Assembly (NCBI RefSeq): GCF_025463795.1
Contig: NZ_JAODBE010000040.1
Span: 1 to 45,245 of the forward strand
Direction: 5' to 3'
DNA length: 45,245 bases
Origin: Amnibacterium sp.
Lineage (GTDB): Bacteria > Actinomycetota > Actinomycetes > Actinomycetales > Microbacteriaceae
In this document: positions 25,197-33,970 of the stretch, in pieces
How positions within the stretch are numbered: position 1 is the first letter of the stretch
Layout: every line of letters starts with the position of its first letter
Notes under the pieces: model-generated
What the model saw: the letters and a program-made list of their open reading frames with translations, nothing else
Told to the model about the DNA's origin: nothing
Database searches by the model: none
Position numbers and translations under genes: made by a program

Positions 25197-26539
25197 GCGG
25201 GGCACTGGTGGATGACGACATCGCCGCATGGCGCGCGGCCGTGGCCAAGGGCGGCGCGGTGACGTCGGCCGACGCGGACGAGCTCGAGGGGCACCTCCGG
25301 GACCAGATCGCCGACCTGGTCGCGGCCGGACTGGCCGAGGACGAGGCCTTCCTCGTCGCGGTGAAGCGGCTCGGCGGGGTCGACGCCATCACCGCGGAAT
25401 TCGCCCGGGCCCACAGCGACCGCCTGTGGAAGCAGCTCGCACTGACCCACGCGGCAGCCCCCGCAGCGGGAGAGCGTCTCCCGCTGCGCATGGTGGTCTT
25501 CGCGGCCGTGGCCGCCGTGCTCCTCGACCTCGCGCAGGCGATCGCTCGCCTCGGGGAACCGGGCGGATGGGTGCTCCGCGACCTGGGGCTCTTCGTCCTC
25601 CCGGTGCTGGCCGCCTACTTCGCCGTCGCCCGGCGGATCCCGCTCCGCAGGGCGGCGGTGCTCGTGCTCCCCGTGGTGCTGGTCGCCGTCGTCGTGAACC
25701 TCTACCCGTTCCGGGCGGGTGGCGACAGCGAGCTGCTCGTCGCCGAGCACCTGCCCGTCCTGCTCTGGTTCGTCGTGGGCGTCGCCTACCTCGCCGGGGA
25801 AGGCCGGTCCAGCTCGAGGCGGATGGATTTCGTCCGCTTCTCGGGGGAGTGGGCGATCTACTTCGTCCTCATCGCGCTCGGCGGCGGCGTCCTCGTCGGC
25901 CTCAGCGGGCTGGTCCTGGCCCCGCTCGCGCCGTCCGCCGGGGACGCCCTCGCCACGTGGGTGATCCCCGCCGGCGCCGGCGGAGCGGTCGTCGTCGCCG
26001 CATGGCTCGTCGAGGCGAAGAAGAACGTCATCGAGAACATCGCGCCCGTGCTGACCGCGATCTTCACCCCGCTCTTCGCGCTCATGCTGCTCGCGGCCGT
26101 CGTCGTGTACGGCGTCCTCGGGATCGGGCACGCCTTCGACCGCAACCTGCTGATCGTCTTCGACGCGTTGCTGCTCGTCGTGCTCGCTCTCGTGCTCTAC
26201 GGACTGAGCGCTCTGGACCCCGTCCGCCCGGGCGGCGCGACGGACGTCGTCCGGACCGTCGCGGTGGTGGCGGCGCTGCTGCTCGACCTGCTCGTGCTCG
26301 GATCGATGGTGGCCCGGATCGGCGAGCTGGGGTTCACCCCGAACCGGGTCGCCGCGCTCGGCCTGAACGTGCTGCTCGTCGTCGACCTCGCCGTCACGGC
26401 CTGGCTCTCGGTGCAGCTGCTCCTCGGCAGGACGACGGCCGAGCGGCTCGAGCGGTGGCAGACGGACTACCTGCCGGTGTTCGGCGTCTGGACGGCGGTC
26501 GTCGTGCTCGTGCTGCCGCCGGTGTTCGCATTCGCCTGA
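25193..26539 (+). CDS. HAAS-domain multi-spanning membrane protein (PadR partner)
   Basis: 448 aa. Residues 1-75 form a soluble helical prefix of the HAAS/DUF1700/permease-prefix type (ADELEGHLRDQIADLVAAGL, EDEAFLVAVKRLGGVDAI). The remainder has about ten to twelve membrane helices of unknown class (the family is often called DUF4153-like or permease-prefix). Start ATG 25193 overlaps the padR stop. Partnership with PadR suggests stress- or ligand-responsive control of a membrane activity (inference). Confidence 0.8.
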   Translation: MSGALVDDDIAAWRAAVAKGGAVTSADADELEGHLRDQIADLVAAGLAEDEAFLVAVKRLGGVDAITAEFARAHSDRLWKQLALTHAAAPAAGERLPLRMVVFAAVAAVLLDLAQAIARLGEPGGWVLRDLGLFVLPVLAAYFAVARRIPLRRAAVLVLPVVLVAVVVNLYPFRAGGDSELLVAEHLPVLLWFVVGVAYLAGEGRSSSRRMDFVRFSGEWAIYFVLIALGGGVLVGLSGLVLAPLAPSAGDALATWVIPAGAGGAVVVAAWLVEAKKNVIENIAPVLTAIFTPLFALMLLAAVVVYGVLGIGHAFDRNLLIVFDALLLVVLALVLYGLSALDPVRPGGATDVVRTVAVVAALLLDLLVLGSMVARIGELGFTPNRVAALGLNVLLVVDLAVTAWLSVQLLLGRTTAERLERWQTDYLPVFGVWTAVVVLVLPPVFAFA

Positions 26540-26544
26540 TCGGC

Positions 26545-26754
26545 TCAGTCCTCGGGCGGCGCGCCGTTCCTGCTCGCCCGGATCAGGGTCGCGATCCCGG
26601 CGACGATCACGAACGCGCCGATGATGCTGACGACGACCCAGAGCGTCTGCGCGAGACCGTCCGTGGTCGCGAGCTGTGCGATCACCCCGACGAACAGCAC
26701 CAGCACCCCGAGCAGGGTCAGCGCGACGCCGAGGCGGGACGGGCGGGCGGGCAT
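26545..26754 (-). CDS. Small two-helix membrane protein
   Basis: 69 aa with two hydrophobic helices (about 7-26 and 38-58) and a short charged tail SRNGAPPED. The ATG at 26754 is supported by TACCGT (26766-26761 on the minus strand) ending 6 nt before it. Convergent with the HAAS-domain gene, 5 nt between stops. Function unknown. Confidence 0.65.
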   Translation of the reverse strand: MPARPSRLGVALTLLGVLVLFVGVIAQLATTDGLAQTLWVVVSIIGAFVIVAGIATLIRASRNGAPPED

Positions 26755-26849
26755 CCGATCACGGTACCCGGCACCCGCGCGTTGACGGCCCGCGGGAGCC
26801 GGCCGGATGCTCCGGGGCTCACCAGTCGGCCCGGCGCGGTGCGCGGTGG

Positions 26850-27452
26850 CTAGCCGCCGATGGCGAGCAGCACGCAGAGCACGGTCAGCGTTGCGGTGAT
26901 CGCTCCCATGCCCCACCTCTCGAGCGGATGCCGGCCGGTGAGGTTCCCGGCCGTGTTGAGTGCGAACAGCGCCGCGACGACCCAGACGGCCACTCGGACG
27001 ACCGGGCCGGCGAGAGGGGCTGCGGCGAGCAGGCCTCCGTGGAGCAGGAGCAGCCAGCCGATGCCGGCGAGCACGGCCGCGGTGACCAGGCTGGCGAGGC
27101 GGTAGCCCGGCGGGAGCCGGCCGTCGGACTGCGCCGCGCGGCCACCGTACGCGGCGGCGGCGAGTGGGGCGCCCGCGCTCAACCCCAGCTGGAAGGCGAC
27201 GCCGATCAGGAGCAACGCGCACGCCCCCAGGGTGAGGACCTCGACGACGGCGTGGGTCGTGTGGCTTCTCCGATGTCGGCGGCCCTGGTCGGAGCGGGGG
27301 TGCCTGGTCGGCCCACGGTAGCCGGGGATGGCCCCGGCCGCCGACCGCGGACGCCGGCTCCTCCGGGTGAGGACGAGGTCGCCTGTGGACAACTTCCGCG
27401 GCGCGGACGGGATCACGGGAAGACTCGCCTCGATCCGAGGGAGGCCCGACAT
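26850..27452 (-). CDS. Membrane protein of unknown function, start uncertain
   Basis: The hydrophobic part (from about 27248 down to 26850, roughly 130 residues) has four helices, e.g. LTLGACALLLIGVAFQLG, LASLVTAAVLAGIGWLLLLHGG and a terminal TATLTVLCVLLAIGG. Upstream of it there is no ATG, GTG or TTG until ATG 27452, which is used here only as the outer limit; a TTG at 27215 would cut the first helix. Residues between 27452 and 27248 are Arg/Pro-rich and may not be translated, or a sequencing error may hide the true start. The limit abuts the pilin ATG (27451) on the other strand. Confidence 0.5.
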   Translation of the reverse strand: MSGLPRIEASLPVIPSAPRKLSTGDLVLTRRSRRPRSAAGAIPGYRGPTRHPRSDQGRRHRRSHTTHAVVEVLTLGACALLLIGVAFQLGLSAGAPLAAAAYGGRAAQSDGRLPPGYRLASLVTAAVLAGIGWLLLLHGGLLAAAPLAGPVVRVAVWVVAALFALNTAGNLTGRHPLERWGMGAITATLTVLCVLLAIGG

Positions 27453-27627
27453 GAAGACGCTGCTGAGCGGTGTGAGAACGCGATTCCGTGACGAGCGCGG
27501 CGACGTGCCTGGCTGGGTGCTCGTCACCCTGATGACCGCGGGTCTGGTCGTGCTGCTCTGGGGCGTCGCGGGTCCGGCGTTGACGAACCTGTTCCAGCAG
27601 GCGATCACGAGCGTCTCGGGCATATGA
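27451..27627 (+). CDS. Flp-pilin-like small membrane protein of the tad locus
   Basis: 58 aa: basic leader MKTLLSGVRTRFRDERG, then one hydrophobic helix (VLVTLMTAGLVVLLWGVAG) and a short C-terminal helix, the layout of an Flp prepilin processed after G17. The glutamate expected at +5 of mature Flp pilins is absent; W22 is there instead. ATG 27451 has GGGAGG at 27439-27444. It overlaps the next tadE gene by ATGA and should be the first gene of a pilin-tadE-tadE-tadG operon. Confidence 0.78.
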   Translation: MKTLLSGVRTRFRDERGDVPGWVLVTLMTAGLVVLLWGVAGPALTNLFQQAITSVSGI

Positions 27628-28004
27628 CCCCGCTCGCCGAGCGCGGATCCGCTCCGGTCGAGTTCGTGCTGGTCGGGGTGCTGCTCGTCGCGCTCGTGCT
27701 CGGGGTGCTGCAGGTCGCCGCGGTGCTGTTCGTGCGGAACACCGCGCTGGACGCCGCGGCGGAAGGGGCGCGGTGGGCCGCGATCGAGGGCGCCCCGTCG
27801 GCCGGTGCCGCCCGCACGGCGCAGGTGCTCACCGCTGCGCTCGGACCGGCCTACGCCGCCGATGTGCGGGCCGGCGTGACGACCGAGGCGGGCCGGCCGG
27901 TCACCGTCGTCACCGTCCGAGCGCCCCTGCCCGTCCTCGGGCTGATCGGTCCCGCCGAGGGGCTCGAGGTGTCCGGCCATGCCGCGCTCGAACCCGTTCC
28001 CTGA
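27624..28004 (+). CDS. TadE-like pseudopilin 1
   Basis: 126 aa. Leader MTPLAERG then SAPVEFVLVGVLLVALVLGV, with Glu at +5 after the predicted cleavage Gly, the TadE signature. The C-terminal extracytoplasmic part is short. The ATG overlaps the pilin stop. Its end overlaps the next gene by 26 nt. TadE-type minor pseudopilins act in Flp pilus assembly at the membrane. Confidence 0.85.
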   Translation: MTPLAERGSAPVEFVLVGVLLVALVLGVLQVAAVLFVRNTALDAAAEGARWAAIEGAPSAGAARTAQVLTAALGPAYAADVRAGVTTEAGRPVTVVTVRAPLPVLGLIGPAEGLEVSGHAALEPVP

Positions 28005-28440
28005 GGCCCGGGCGGAGGCCGGTTCCGCCGCCGTCGAGTTCCTGACGGTCGGGATCGTGCTGCTCGTGCCGCTCGTCTACCTGGTGCTCGTGCTGGCGTC
28101 GCTCCAGGGAGCGGCGTTCGCAGCGGAGGGTGCGGCGCGGCAGGCGGCGCGCGAGGTGGTCCTCGCGGGCAGCGACCCGGCCGGGCGGGCGGCGGTGGCC
28201 GGCGCGGTGCACACGGCGCTCGCCGACTGGCGCGTCCCCGAATCGGATTCGGCGGTCGAGCTCACCTGCGCCCCCGATCCCGGGAACTGCCTCCTCGCGC
28301 GAGGGACCGTGCGGGTGACCGTTCGGGTCGCCGTCGCGCTTCCCCTGCTGCCGCGGGCCCTGGCGCTCGGCGCGCCGGGTGCCGTTCCGGTCGAGGCGCA
28401 CGCCGTGCAGCGCGTGTCGATGTTCCAGGCGGCCCGATGA
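27979..28440 (+). CDS. TadE-like pseudopilin 2 (TadF position)
   Basis: 153 aa. Leader ends ARAEAG then SAAVEFLTVGIVLLVPLVYLV; Glu at +5 is kept. Two Cys (LTCAPDPGNC) in the extracytoplasmic domain could form a disulfide. The frame starts inside the previous gene (26-nt overlap), suggesting reinitiation. Its stop overlaps the tadG-like ATG. Confidence 0.85.
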   Translation: MPRSNPFPEARAEAGSAAVEFLTVGIVLLVPLVYLVLVLASLQGAAFAAEGAARQAAREVVLAGSDPAGRAAVAGAVHTALADWRVPESDSAVELTCAPDPGNCLLARGTVRVTVRVAVALPLLPRALALGAPGAVPVEAHAVQRVSMFQAAR

Positions 28441-28868
28441 GGTCCCGATCCGACGAGGGGTCCACGCTGCCGCTGATCCTCGTCTTCCTGATGATCGCGG
28501 CCGGGTTCGTGATCGTCACCGCAGGCGCGACCGCGCTGCACCTCGAGAGGCTCCGGCTGCTCACCGTCGCGGACGGCGCGGCGCTCGCGGCGGCCGAGTC
28601 GTTCCGGATCGGCGACGCCACGGTGCAGGGCGGTACGGTCGTGCCGCGACTCACGGACGCGGGCGTGCGGGCCGCTGCCGCCGACGCGGTCGGCGGCGCG
28701 GATGCGGGCGGTCTCGCCGACCTGCGGCTCGTGGAGGCCCGTACGCCGGACGGCCGCAGCGCCCTCGTGCGGCTGGCCGCGACCTGGCATCCGCCGATCG
28801 CGGGGCCGCTGCTGCCGATCGCCGTCCCGGTGACCGTCGAGTCGACGGCCGCCGCACGCTTCCGCTGA
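28437..28868 (+). CDS. TadG/Rv3654c-like pilus-locus protein
   Basis: 143 aa. Short basic leader MRSRSDEG, a helix (STLPLILVFLMIAAGFVIVTAGA) and an Ala-rich helical domain ending in a beta-rich tail. This matches the short actinobacterial TadG-like/DUF-type protein that closes tad loci, and lacks Glu at +5. ATGA overlap with the previous gene. It is 6 nt from the convergent thioesterase gene. Confidence 0.78.
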   Translation: MRSRSDEGSTLPLILVFLMIAAGFVIVTAGATALHLERLRLLTVADGAALAAAESFRIGDATVQGGTVVPRLTDAGVRAAAADAVGGADAGGLADLRLVEARTPDGRSALVRLAATWHPPIAGPLLPIAVPVTVESTAAARFR

Positions 28869-28874
28869 GGCGCC

Positions 28875-29366
28875 CTAGGGCCCGACCACGAGCAGGCTCG
28901 AGGTCGCCGTCGCGTAGACGGTGCCGGCGGCGTCGGTCAGTGCGGCCTCGGCGAACAGCACCCGACGGCCGCGCTTGATCACCGTCCCCGTCGCGGTGAC
29001 CGGGCCGGCGGACGGCAGGATCGGCCGCAGGTAGCTCACGGTGATGTCGATGGACGTGTAGCCGGTGCCGGCCGGCAGCGTCGAATGCGCGGCGCAGCCG
29101 AGGGCCGTGTCGAGCATCGTGCAGGCGAGGCCGCCGTGGACGGTGCCGAGCGGGTTGAAGAACGCCTCGCGCGGATCGCAGGTGACGCTGAGCCGCCCGT
29201 CCTCGATGTCGCCGAACCGCATGCCGAAGACCTGCGAGATGGGCGGCGGCGGTAGCACGCCCTCGCGCACCTGCCTCAGGTACTCGATCCCGGGAAGGTC
29301 CGCGTACCGGGGCAGCGCCTCCGCCGGGTCGGTCCATTCGACGAGCATCCGGCGATCCGTGTCCAT
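28875..29366 (-). CDS. PaaI-type hotdog-fold thioesterase
   Basis: 163 aa. The catalytic hotdog helix is clear: FFNPLGTVHGGLACTMLDTALGCA, followed by IDITVSYLRPI and the terminal strand region. Members hydrolyse acyl-CoA or aryl-CoA thioesters, often phenylacetyl-CoA-like. ATG 29366 has TAGCGT (29378-29373 on the minus strand) ending 6 nt upstream, a predicted leaderless start. No phenylacetate genes are nearby, so the substrate is open. Confidence 0.88.
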   Translation of the reverse strand: MDTDRRMLVEWTDPAEALPRYADLPGIEYLRQVREGVLPPPPISQVFGMRFGDIEDGRLSVTCDPREAFFNPLGTVHGGLACTMLDTALGCAAHSTLPAGTGYTSIDITVSYLRPILPSAGPVTATGTVIKRGRRVLFAEAALTDAAGTVYATATSSLLVVGP

Positions 29367-29471
29367 ACCGGGACGCTAGCCGACCAGCGCCACATCTCCC
29401 GGAACGTTGCATCTCGCGCCACCCGACGGGGAAGACGGCGCATCCGGCAGGCGTGACCTATCGTCTCGTCC

Positions 29472-31361
29472 GTGCCGGGGGGCGAGGAACGACGGGGGCG
29501 GCTGCGCGCCATGACCCTCGGACTCGGACTCGCCGCACTGGCGCTCGCGTTCGGTGCGCCGATCGCTGCAGGGGCCGACGAGCTGCCGGCGCCTGCTGCC
29601 GGTTCGAGCTCGGACCCGGGCACGAACTCGGGCACGGCATCGGCGGATCCCGCCCCGGCCGTCACGGACGCGCCTCCGACGGGCTCTCCGGCAGCGACCG
29701 ACAGCCCGACGCCGACCCCGAAGCCGCCGCTTCCGTTCGCGATCGTCCTCCCGGCGGCTCCGGTGCTCACGCTGCCGAACGGTGACGGGTTGCGCGACTC
29801 GCTCACCGTGCACCTGACGGCACCGAGCACGTCCCCGGTCACCCTGACCGCAGTGAGGGGCACCCGCACCGTGCTCATCGCGAGGTCCGCGCCGCTCGCC
29901 GGGGTGCCGGGTGGGGGATCGGCGGCGATCCGCGTGCCGATCACGTCGCTGACCGTCGGTTCCTGGACCCTTCACGCGAGCACCGCCGGGCACAGCGTCG
30001 CGGCGCCCCATCCGGTCCGAGTCGGCTCCGGCATCGTCCGCACCCTGACGCTGAGCACCGATCGGACGACCTACTACCCGAAGACTCCCGGCGCGCCATC
30101 GCGGGTCGGCGCGACCGTGCGGGCCGCCGACGAGACCGGTGCGTCCATCGCGGTGCACGGCTCCGCCACGATCGCGGCGGGGACCGTCATCCACAGGTCC
30201 CCGATCAGCCGCGCCGATCCCGGGACCGCCCGACTGACCGTCTCCGGCCTCCGCGGCACCAGCGCCGCGCTCTCGGCTCGCGTGGCCGGGCCGGCCGGCT
30301 CGGCGCGCAGCGTCCGCCGGTCGGTGACGCTGGCGCCGACCGTGATCACCCGGGCGACGGTGAGCAGCACGTGGCCGACCGTCCAGCCGGTGATCGACGA
30401 CCAGCTCGACACCGTCACCCTCTCCGCCGGGGCGAGCGCCAGCTCGGGCGTGACGGTCCCCGTGCATGGCGAAATCCGGGTCAGCCGCAACGGCACGGTC
30501 GTGCGGTCCTGGTCCCTCACCACCTCGGCGACGCACCGCGTGCTCTGGGACGGCCGTGTCGGCGGTCGCATCGTCGTCGGCACCTACACCGTCACCGTGC
30601 GCGAGCGCGGTCCCGACGGCGGCACCGTCACCCGGACGACGAACGTCGCCGTCAGCGCGGACCACCTGCCCTACCGGATCCGGATCGTCGCCGTGCTCGG
30701 GAGCGGCAACGAGCAGGGCCTCGCCATCGGTCGCGTCGACGGCGCCACCCGACTCTTCGCCGGGGTGGACGTGGGCGGAGGGGACGCCCGCATCGACGAG
30801 TACGACCTCACGGGCAGGCACCTCGCCTCGTCGGCGCCCCTGCCCGTCGGGCATGCGGCTGAGATCGCCGTCGGCGACGACGGCCTGCTCTACGTCGCGA
30901 ACGGCAGCGCGACCGCGCCCACCCGCATCGGGGTCGTCGACCCGAACGGCTGGACCCTGAAGCGGACGATCGACGCGGGCGCCCTCGGCGTGAACGGGAT
31001 GATCGCGTCGAATCCGGCGGGCGGGTTCCTCGTCTTCGCGAACCTCCCGGGTCAGCCGTTCACCGTGACGCCGATGACCGGGGATGGGAGCCTCGGCACC
31101 TCGGTGCCCGTCCCCGATCCCGGCGGTCTGCCGCAGGGCCTCGAGGTCGTGCACGGGCAGTGGTGGGTGTACTCGAGCCTCACCCAGGGCAATCGCATCA
31201 CCAAGATCGATCCGGCGACGGGGAATCGCATCGACACGATCGAGCTCGCCATACCGGGCGAGGGTGAGGGCGAGGCCATCGATCCAGCAACCGGCCTCGT
31301 CTACGTCGGCTGCCACAGCCCCGACCGGTTCGGCGTGCTCGAGCCGGTCACCCCGGGCTGA
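29472..31361 (+). CDS. Secreted protein with Ig-like and beta-propeller-like regions
   Basis: 629 aa. Signal peptide: basic n-region to residue 12, hydrophobic core 14-30, likely cleavage after AGA35. Next a Ser/Thr/Pro linker (about 38-90), beta-rich Ig-like region (95-390) including a FlgD-type segment [19 protein letters not shown] (about 355-375), and a C-terminal NHL/propeller-like part (about 395-629; [32 protein letters not shown]). No LPXTG or final membrane helix, so it is probably released or loosely bound. TATCGT (29459-29464) ends 7 nt before GTG 29472. Unknown ligand. Confidence 0.75.
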   Translation: MPGGEERRGRLRAMTLGLGLAALALAFGAPIAAGADELPAPAAGSSSDPGTNSGTASADPAPAVTDAPPTGSPAATDSPTPTPKPPLPFAIVLPAAPVLTLPNGDGLRDSLTVHLTAPSTSPVTLTAVRGTRTVLIARSAPLAGVPGGGSAAIRVPITSLTVGSWTLHASTAGHSVAAPHPVRVGSGIVRTLTLSTDRTTYYPKTPGAPSRVGATVRAADETGASIAVHGSATIAAGTVIHRSPISRADPGTARLTVSGLRGTSAALSARVAGPAGSARSVRRSVTLAPTVITRATVSSTWPTVQPVIDDQLDTVTLSAGASASSGVTVPVHGEIRVSRNGTVVRSWSLTTSATHRVLWDGRVGGRIVVGTYTVTVRERGPDGGTVTRTTNVAVSADHLPYRIRIVAVLGSGNEQGLAIGRVDGATRLFAGVDVGGGDARIDEYDLTGRHLASSAPLPVGHAAEIAVGDDGLLYVANGSATAPTRIGVVDPNGWTLKRTIDAGALGVNGMIASNPAGGFLVFANLPGQPFTVTPMTGDGSLGTSVPVPDPGGLPQGLEVVHGQWWVYSSLTQGNRITKIDPATGNRIDTIELAIPGEGEGEAIDPATGLVYVGCHSPDRFGVLEPVTPG

Positions 31362-31365
31362 GCGG

Positions 31366-32634
31366 TCAGGCGGAGCGCGCCCGGGGGATGTAGCGGGGCA
31401 CCCAGCGGGCGATCAGTCCGGCACCGACCAGACCGACCACCCCGATCACGCCGGCCGCCACCGCGACGGAGCTGACCGCCGTGACACCCGCGATCACGAG
31501 CGGTGCGGCCGCGTTTCCCGCGTCGCCCGTGAAGCGGTAGGCGCCGAGGAACGGCGCCGGATCGTGGCGCGGCGCGAGGTCCGCGCCGAAGGTCATGAGG
31601 ATGCCGCTGCCGATGCCGTTCGCGACCGACAGGAACATCGCGATCGCGATGAACCAGATCACCGCGGAGTGCAGCCCGGCCGTGGCGAGCAGCGCGAGGT
31701 GCCCGATCGCCAGGCCGATCATCGACGGGAGGGCGCTCCAGAGGCGCCCGAACCGGTCCATGATCTGGCCGCTCGAGAAGAACAGCGCGAAGTCGATCGC
31801 CCCCGCGACGCCGATCACGAGCGCGATCGAGCTCTCGGGCATGTGCAGGCTCACGGCGAGCAGGGGGAGGACCACCTGCCGACTGGAGCGCAGCCCGCCG
31901 ATGAGCGCCGCGTTCGTTCCCATCCGGGCGAGGACGCCTCGATGCTCGCGGATGGTCCGGAAGAGGCCAGCCCGCTGGGGAGGTGCCGGCTGATCGAGCG
32001 CGTCGACCTGCGGTCGGGCCGCGCTCGAGCGGATGGCGGCCTGCCGCCGAGCGGCCAGCACCGCGGTCGGATCCGGGAGGGCGAGCAGCACCGCACCGGC
32101 GGCGAAGCAGGCGATCGCGTCGATCCAGAACGCCGCCTGCGTGCTGCCGGCGAGCCCGATCACCGCCGCGGCGAGGAACGGACCGAGGAAGTAGCCCGCC
32201 CGGAACATGCCGCCGAGCAGCGACAGGGCCCGCGCGCGGTACGAACGCGGCACGAACGAGGTCATGAAGGCCTGCCGCGCCAGCGCGAACGAGGCCGTCG
32301 CGATGCCGACGAGGAGCACCCCGACGGCGAGCACGAACGGGTTCGGCGCGACGAGGGCGACCACGAGCCCGAGCAGCGCGGCGGTCGCCGACCAGAGCAT
32401 CGCGTTGCGCTCACCGATCCGGGCCACGATCCAACCGCTGGGCAGGTCGCCGATCAGCTGGCCGACGGTGATCAGCGCCGCGATGAAGCCCGCGAGGGCG
32501 AGGGAGGCGCCGAGGTGCACCGCGGCGACGGGGATGATCGGGATGATCGCGCCCTCGCCGGTCGCGAACAGCAGCGACGGAAGGTAGACGGGGAGGGCGA
32601 CCGAGCCGAGGCGGAACGGCTCGGTCGACGTCAT
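31366..32634 (-). CDS. Major facilitator superfamily transporter
   Basis: 422 aa, twelve hydrophobic helices in two halves with a central cytoplasmic loop (about 190-225). [15 protein letters not shown] after helix 2 is the MFS motif A-like loop; [10 protein letters not shown] repeats it in the second half. Substrate unknown, drug-efflux-like. ATG 32634 has TAGGCT (32647-32642 on the minus strand) ending 7 nt before it. It is divergent from prfB with only 39 bp between starts, and convergent with the secreted-protein gene. Confidence 0.87.
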   Translation of the reverse strand: MTSTEPFRLGSVALPVYLPSLLFATGEGAIIPIIPVAAVHLGASLALAGFIAALITVGQLIGDLPSGWIVARIGERNAMLWSATAALLGLVVALVAPNPFVLAVGVLLVGIATASFALARQAFMTSFVPRSYRARALSLLGGMFRAGYFLGPFLAAAVIGLAGSTQAAFWIDAIACFAAGAVLLALPDPTAVLAARRQAAIRSSAARPQVDALDQPAPPQRAGLFRTIREHRGVLARMGTNAALIGGLRSSRQVVLPLLAVSLHMPESSIALVIGVAGAIDFALFFSSGQIMDRFGRLWSALPSMIGLAIGHLALLATAGLHSAVIWFIAIAMFLSVANGIGSGILMTFGADLAPRHDPAPFLGAYRFTGDAGNAAAPLVIAGVTAVSSVAVAAGVIGVVGLVGAGLIARWVPRYIPRARSA

Positions 32635-32641
32635 CCTGGCC

Positions 32642-32663
32642 AGCCTACGACCGCCAATAGACT
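32642..32663. promoter_or_regulatory. Back-to-back -10 boxes of the MFS gene and prfB
   Basis: Minus-strand TAGGCT (32647-32642) serves the MFS gene, and plus-strand TAGACT (32658-32663) serves prfB. Only 10 nt separate the hexamers, so each promoter's -35 region must fall over the other's -10 and transcribed start. Confidence 0.6.
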
Positions 32664-32673
32664 GGCCGCCCTC

Positions 32674-33789
32674 ATGGTGCAACTCGACTACGCTGCCCGG
32701 CTCGCCTCCCTCCGCTCGACGCTCGCCGATGTGCTGTCCGTCGTCGGCGTCGACGACCTGCGTGCGCGCATCGCCGACCTCAGTGCGCAGGCGTCCGTCC
32801 CCGACCTGTGGGACGACCCCGACGCGGCGCAAAAGGTGACGAGCGCGCTCAGCCACGCGCAGTCGGAGCTCGCGCGGATCATCGCCGTGCAGCGCCGCCT
32901 CGACGACCTCGAGGTGCTCGTGGAACTGGTGAACGCGGAGGACGACGAGCAGCAGGCGCAGTACGCGGCCGAGGCCGAGTCCGAGCTGGCCGCCGTCCAG
33001 GCGAGCGTCGGCGAGCTCGAGGTGCAGACCCTGCTGAACGGCGAGTACGACGCCCGTCCGGCGGTCGTCACGATCCGCGCGGGCGCGGGCGGCGTCGACG
33101 CCGCCGACTTCGCCGAGATGCTCCTGCGCATGTACCTGCGCTGGGCGGAGCAGCACAGATATGCCGTGACGGTGATGGACACCTCCTACGCGGAGGAGGC
33201 CGGGATCAAGTCCGCGACGATCGAGGTGGACGCCCCCTACGCGTTCGGCACGCTCTCCGTCGAGGCCGGCACCCACCGTCTGGTGCGGATGAGCCCCTTC
33301 AACTCGGCGGGCAAGCGGCAGACGAGCTTCGCGGCCGTCGAGGTCATCCCGCTGCTCGAGGAGAGCGGCGAGATCGAGGTGCCGGAGAGCGACATCCGCA
33401 TCGACGTCTTCCGCTCCAGCGGTCCCGGTGGCCAGAGCGTGAACACGACGGACTCCGCGGTGCGCATCACCCACCTGCCGACCGGGATCGTCGTGTCGAT
33501 GCAGAACGAGAAGAGCCAGATCCAGAACCGCGCTGCGGCGATGCGCGTGCTCCAGTCGCGGCTGCTCATCCAGCGCCGCGAGGAGGAGGCGGCGAAGAAG
33601 AAGGAGCTCGCCGGCACGATCACCGCGAGCTGGGGCGACCAGATCCGCTCGTACGTGCTCGCTCCCTATCAGATGGTCAAGGATCTGCGCACCGAGCACG
33701 AGGTGAACAACCCGTCCGCGGTGTTCGACGGCGACCTCGACGGGTTCCTCTCCGCAGGCATCCGCTGGCGGAAGAGGTCGGCGGTCTGA
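32674..33789 (+). CDS. prfB: Peptide chain release factor 2
   Basis: 371 aa. RF2 recognises UGA and UAA; the tripeptide anticodon SPF is in [15 protein letters not shown] and the catalytic GGQ in [38 protein letters not shown] is typical. No programmed frameshift site is present: the frame is continuous from ATG 32674 to the stop, as is usual in Actinobacteria. TAGACT (32658-32663) ends 10 nt before the ATG. The order prfB-ftsE-ftsX-smpB is a conserved actinobacterial block. Confidence 0.97.
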   Translation: MVQLDYAARLASLRSTLADVLSVVGVDDLRARIADLSAQASVPDLWDDPDAAQKVTSALSHAQSELARIIAVQRRLDDLEVLVELVNAEDDEQQAQYAAEAESELAAVQASVGELEVQTLLNGEYDARPAVVTIRAGAGGVDAADFAEMLLRMYLRWAEQHRYAVTVMDTSYAEEAGIKSATIEVDAPYAFGTLSVEAGTHRLVRMSPFNSAGKRQTSFAAVEVIPLLEESGEIEVPESDIRIDVFRSSGPGGQSVNTTDSAVRITHLPTGIVVSMQNEKSQIQNRAAAMRVLQSRLLIQRREEEAAKKKELAGTITASWGDQIRSYVLAPYQMVKDLRTEHEVNNPSAVFDGDLDGFLSAGIRWRKRSAV

Positions 33790-33792
33790 CGA

Positions 33793-33816
33793 GCGAAGGC
33801 GATCTCTCGCCTTCGC
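33793..33816 (+). terminator. Perfect hairpin after prfB
   Basis: Arms GCGAAGGCGA (33793-33802) and TCGCCTTCGC (33807-33816) pair over 10 bp around a TCTC loop, starting 4 nt after the prfB stop. No T-run follows. It separates prfB from ftsE, which has its own -10 box at 33955-33960. Confidence 0.65.
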
Positions 33817-33970
33817 GCCGCCGCCCGCGGCTCCACGTCTCGGCCTGATCGGCGCCTGCACGGACCGGCGCGCCACGCCGGGGGAGTAGTCTTCCGGCCA
33901 CCCGACCCGAACCCCGATCCGGCCAGCCTGCACCCGGCCCTCGCAGGATGTGCCTAGGCTGCCAGCCGTC

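Noticed and set aside
28437-28868. TadG with von Willebrand domain
   Set aside because: The protein is only 143 aa with no MIDAS motif; it is the short actinobacterial TadG-like form.
32674-32760. Programmed +1 frameshift in prfB
   Set aside because: The frame is continuous from ATG 32674 and has no in-frame TGA near codon 26.
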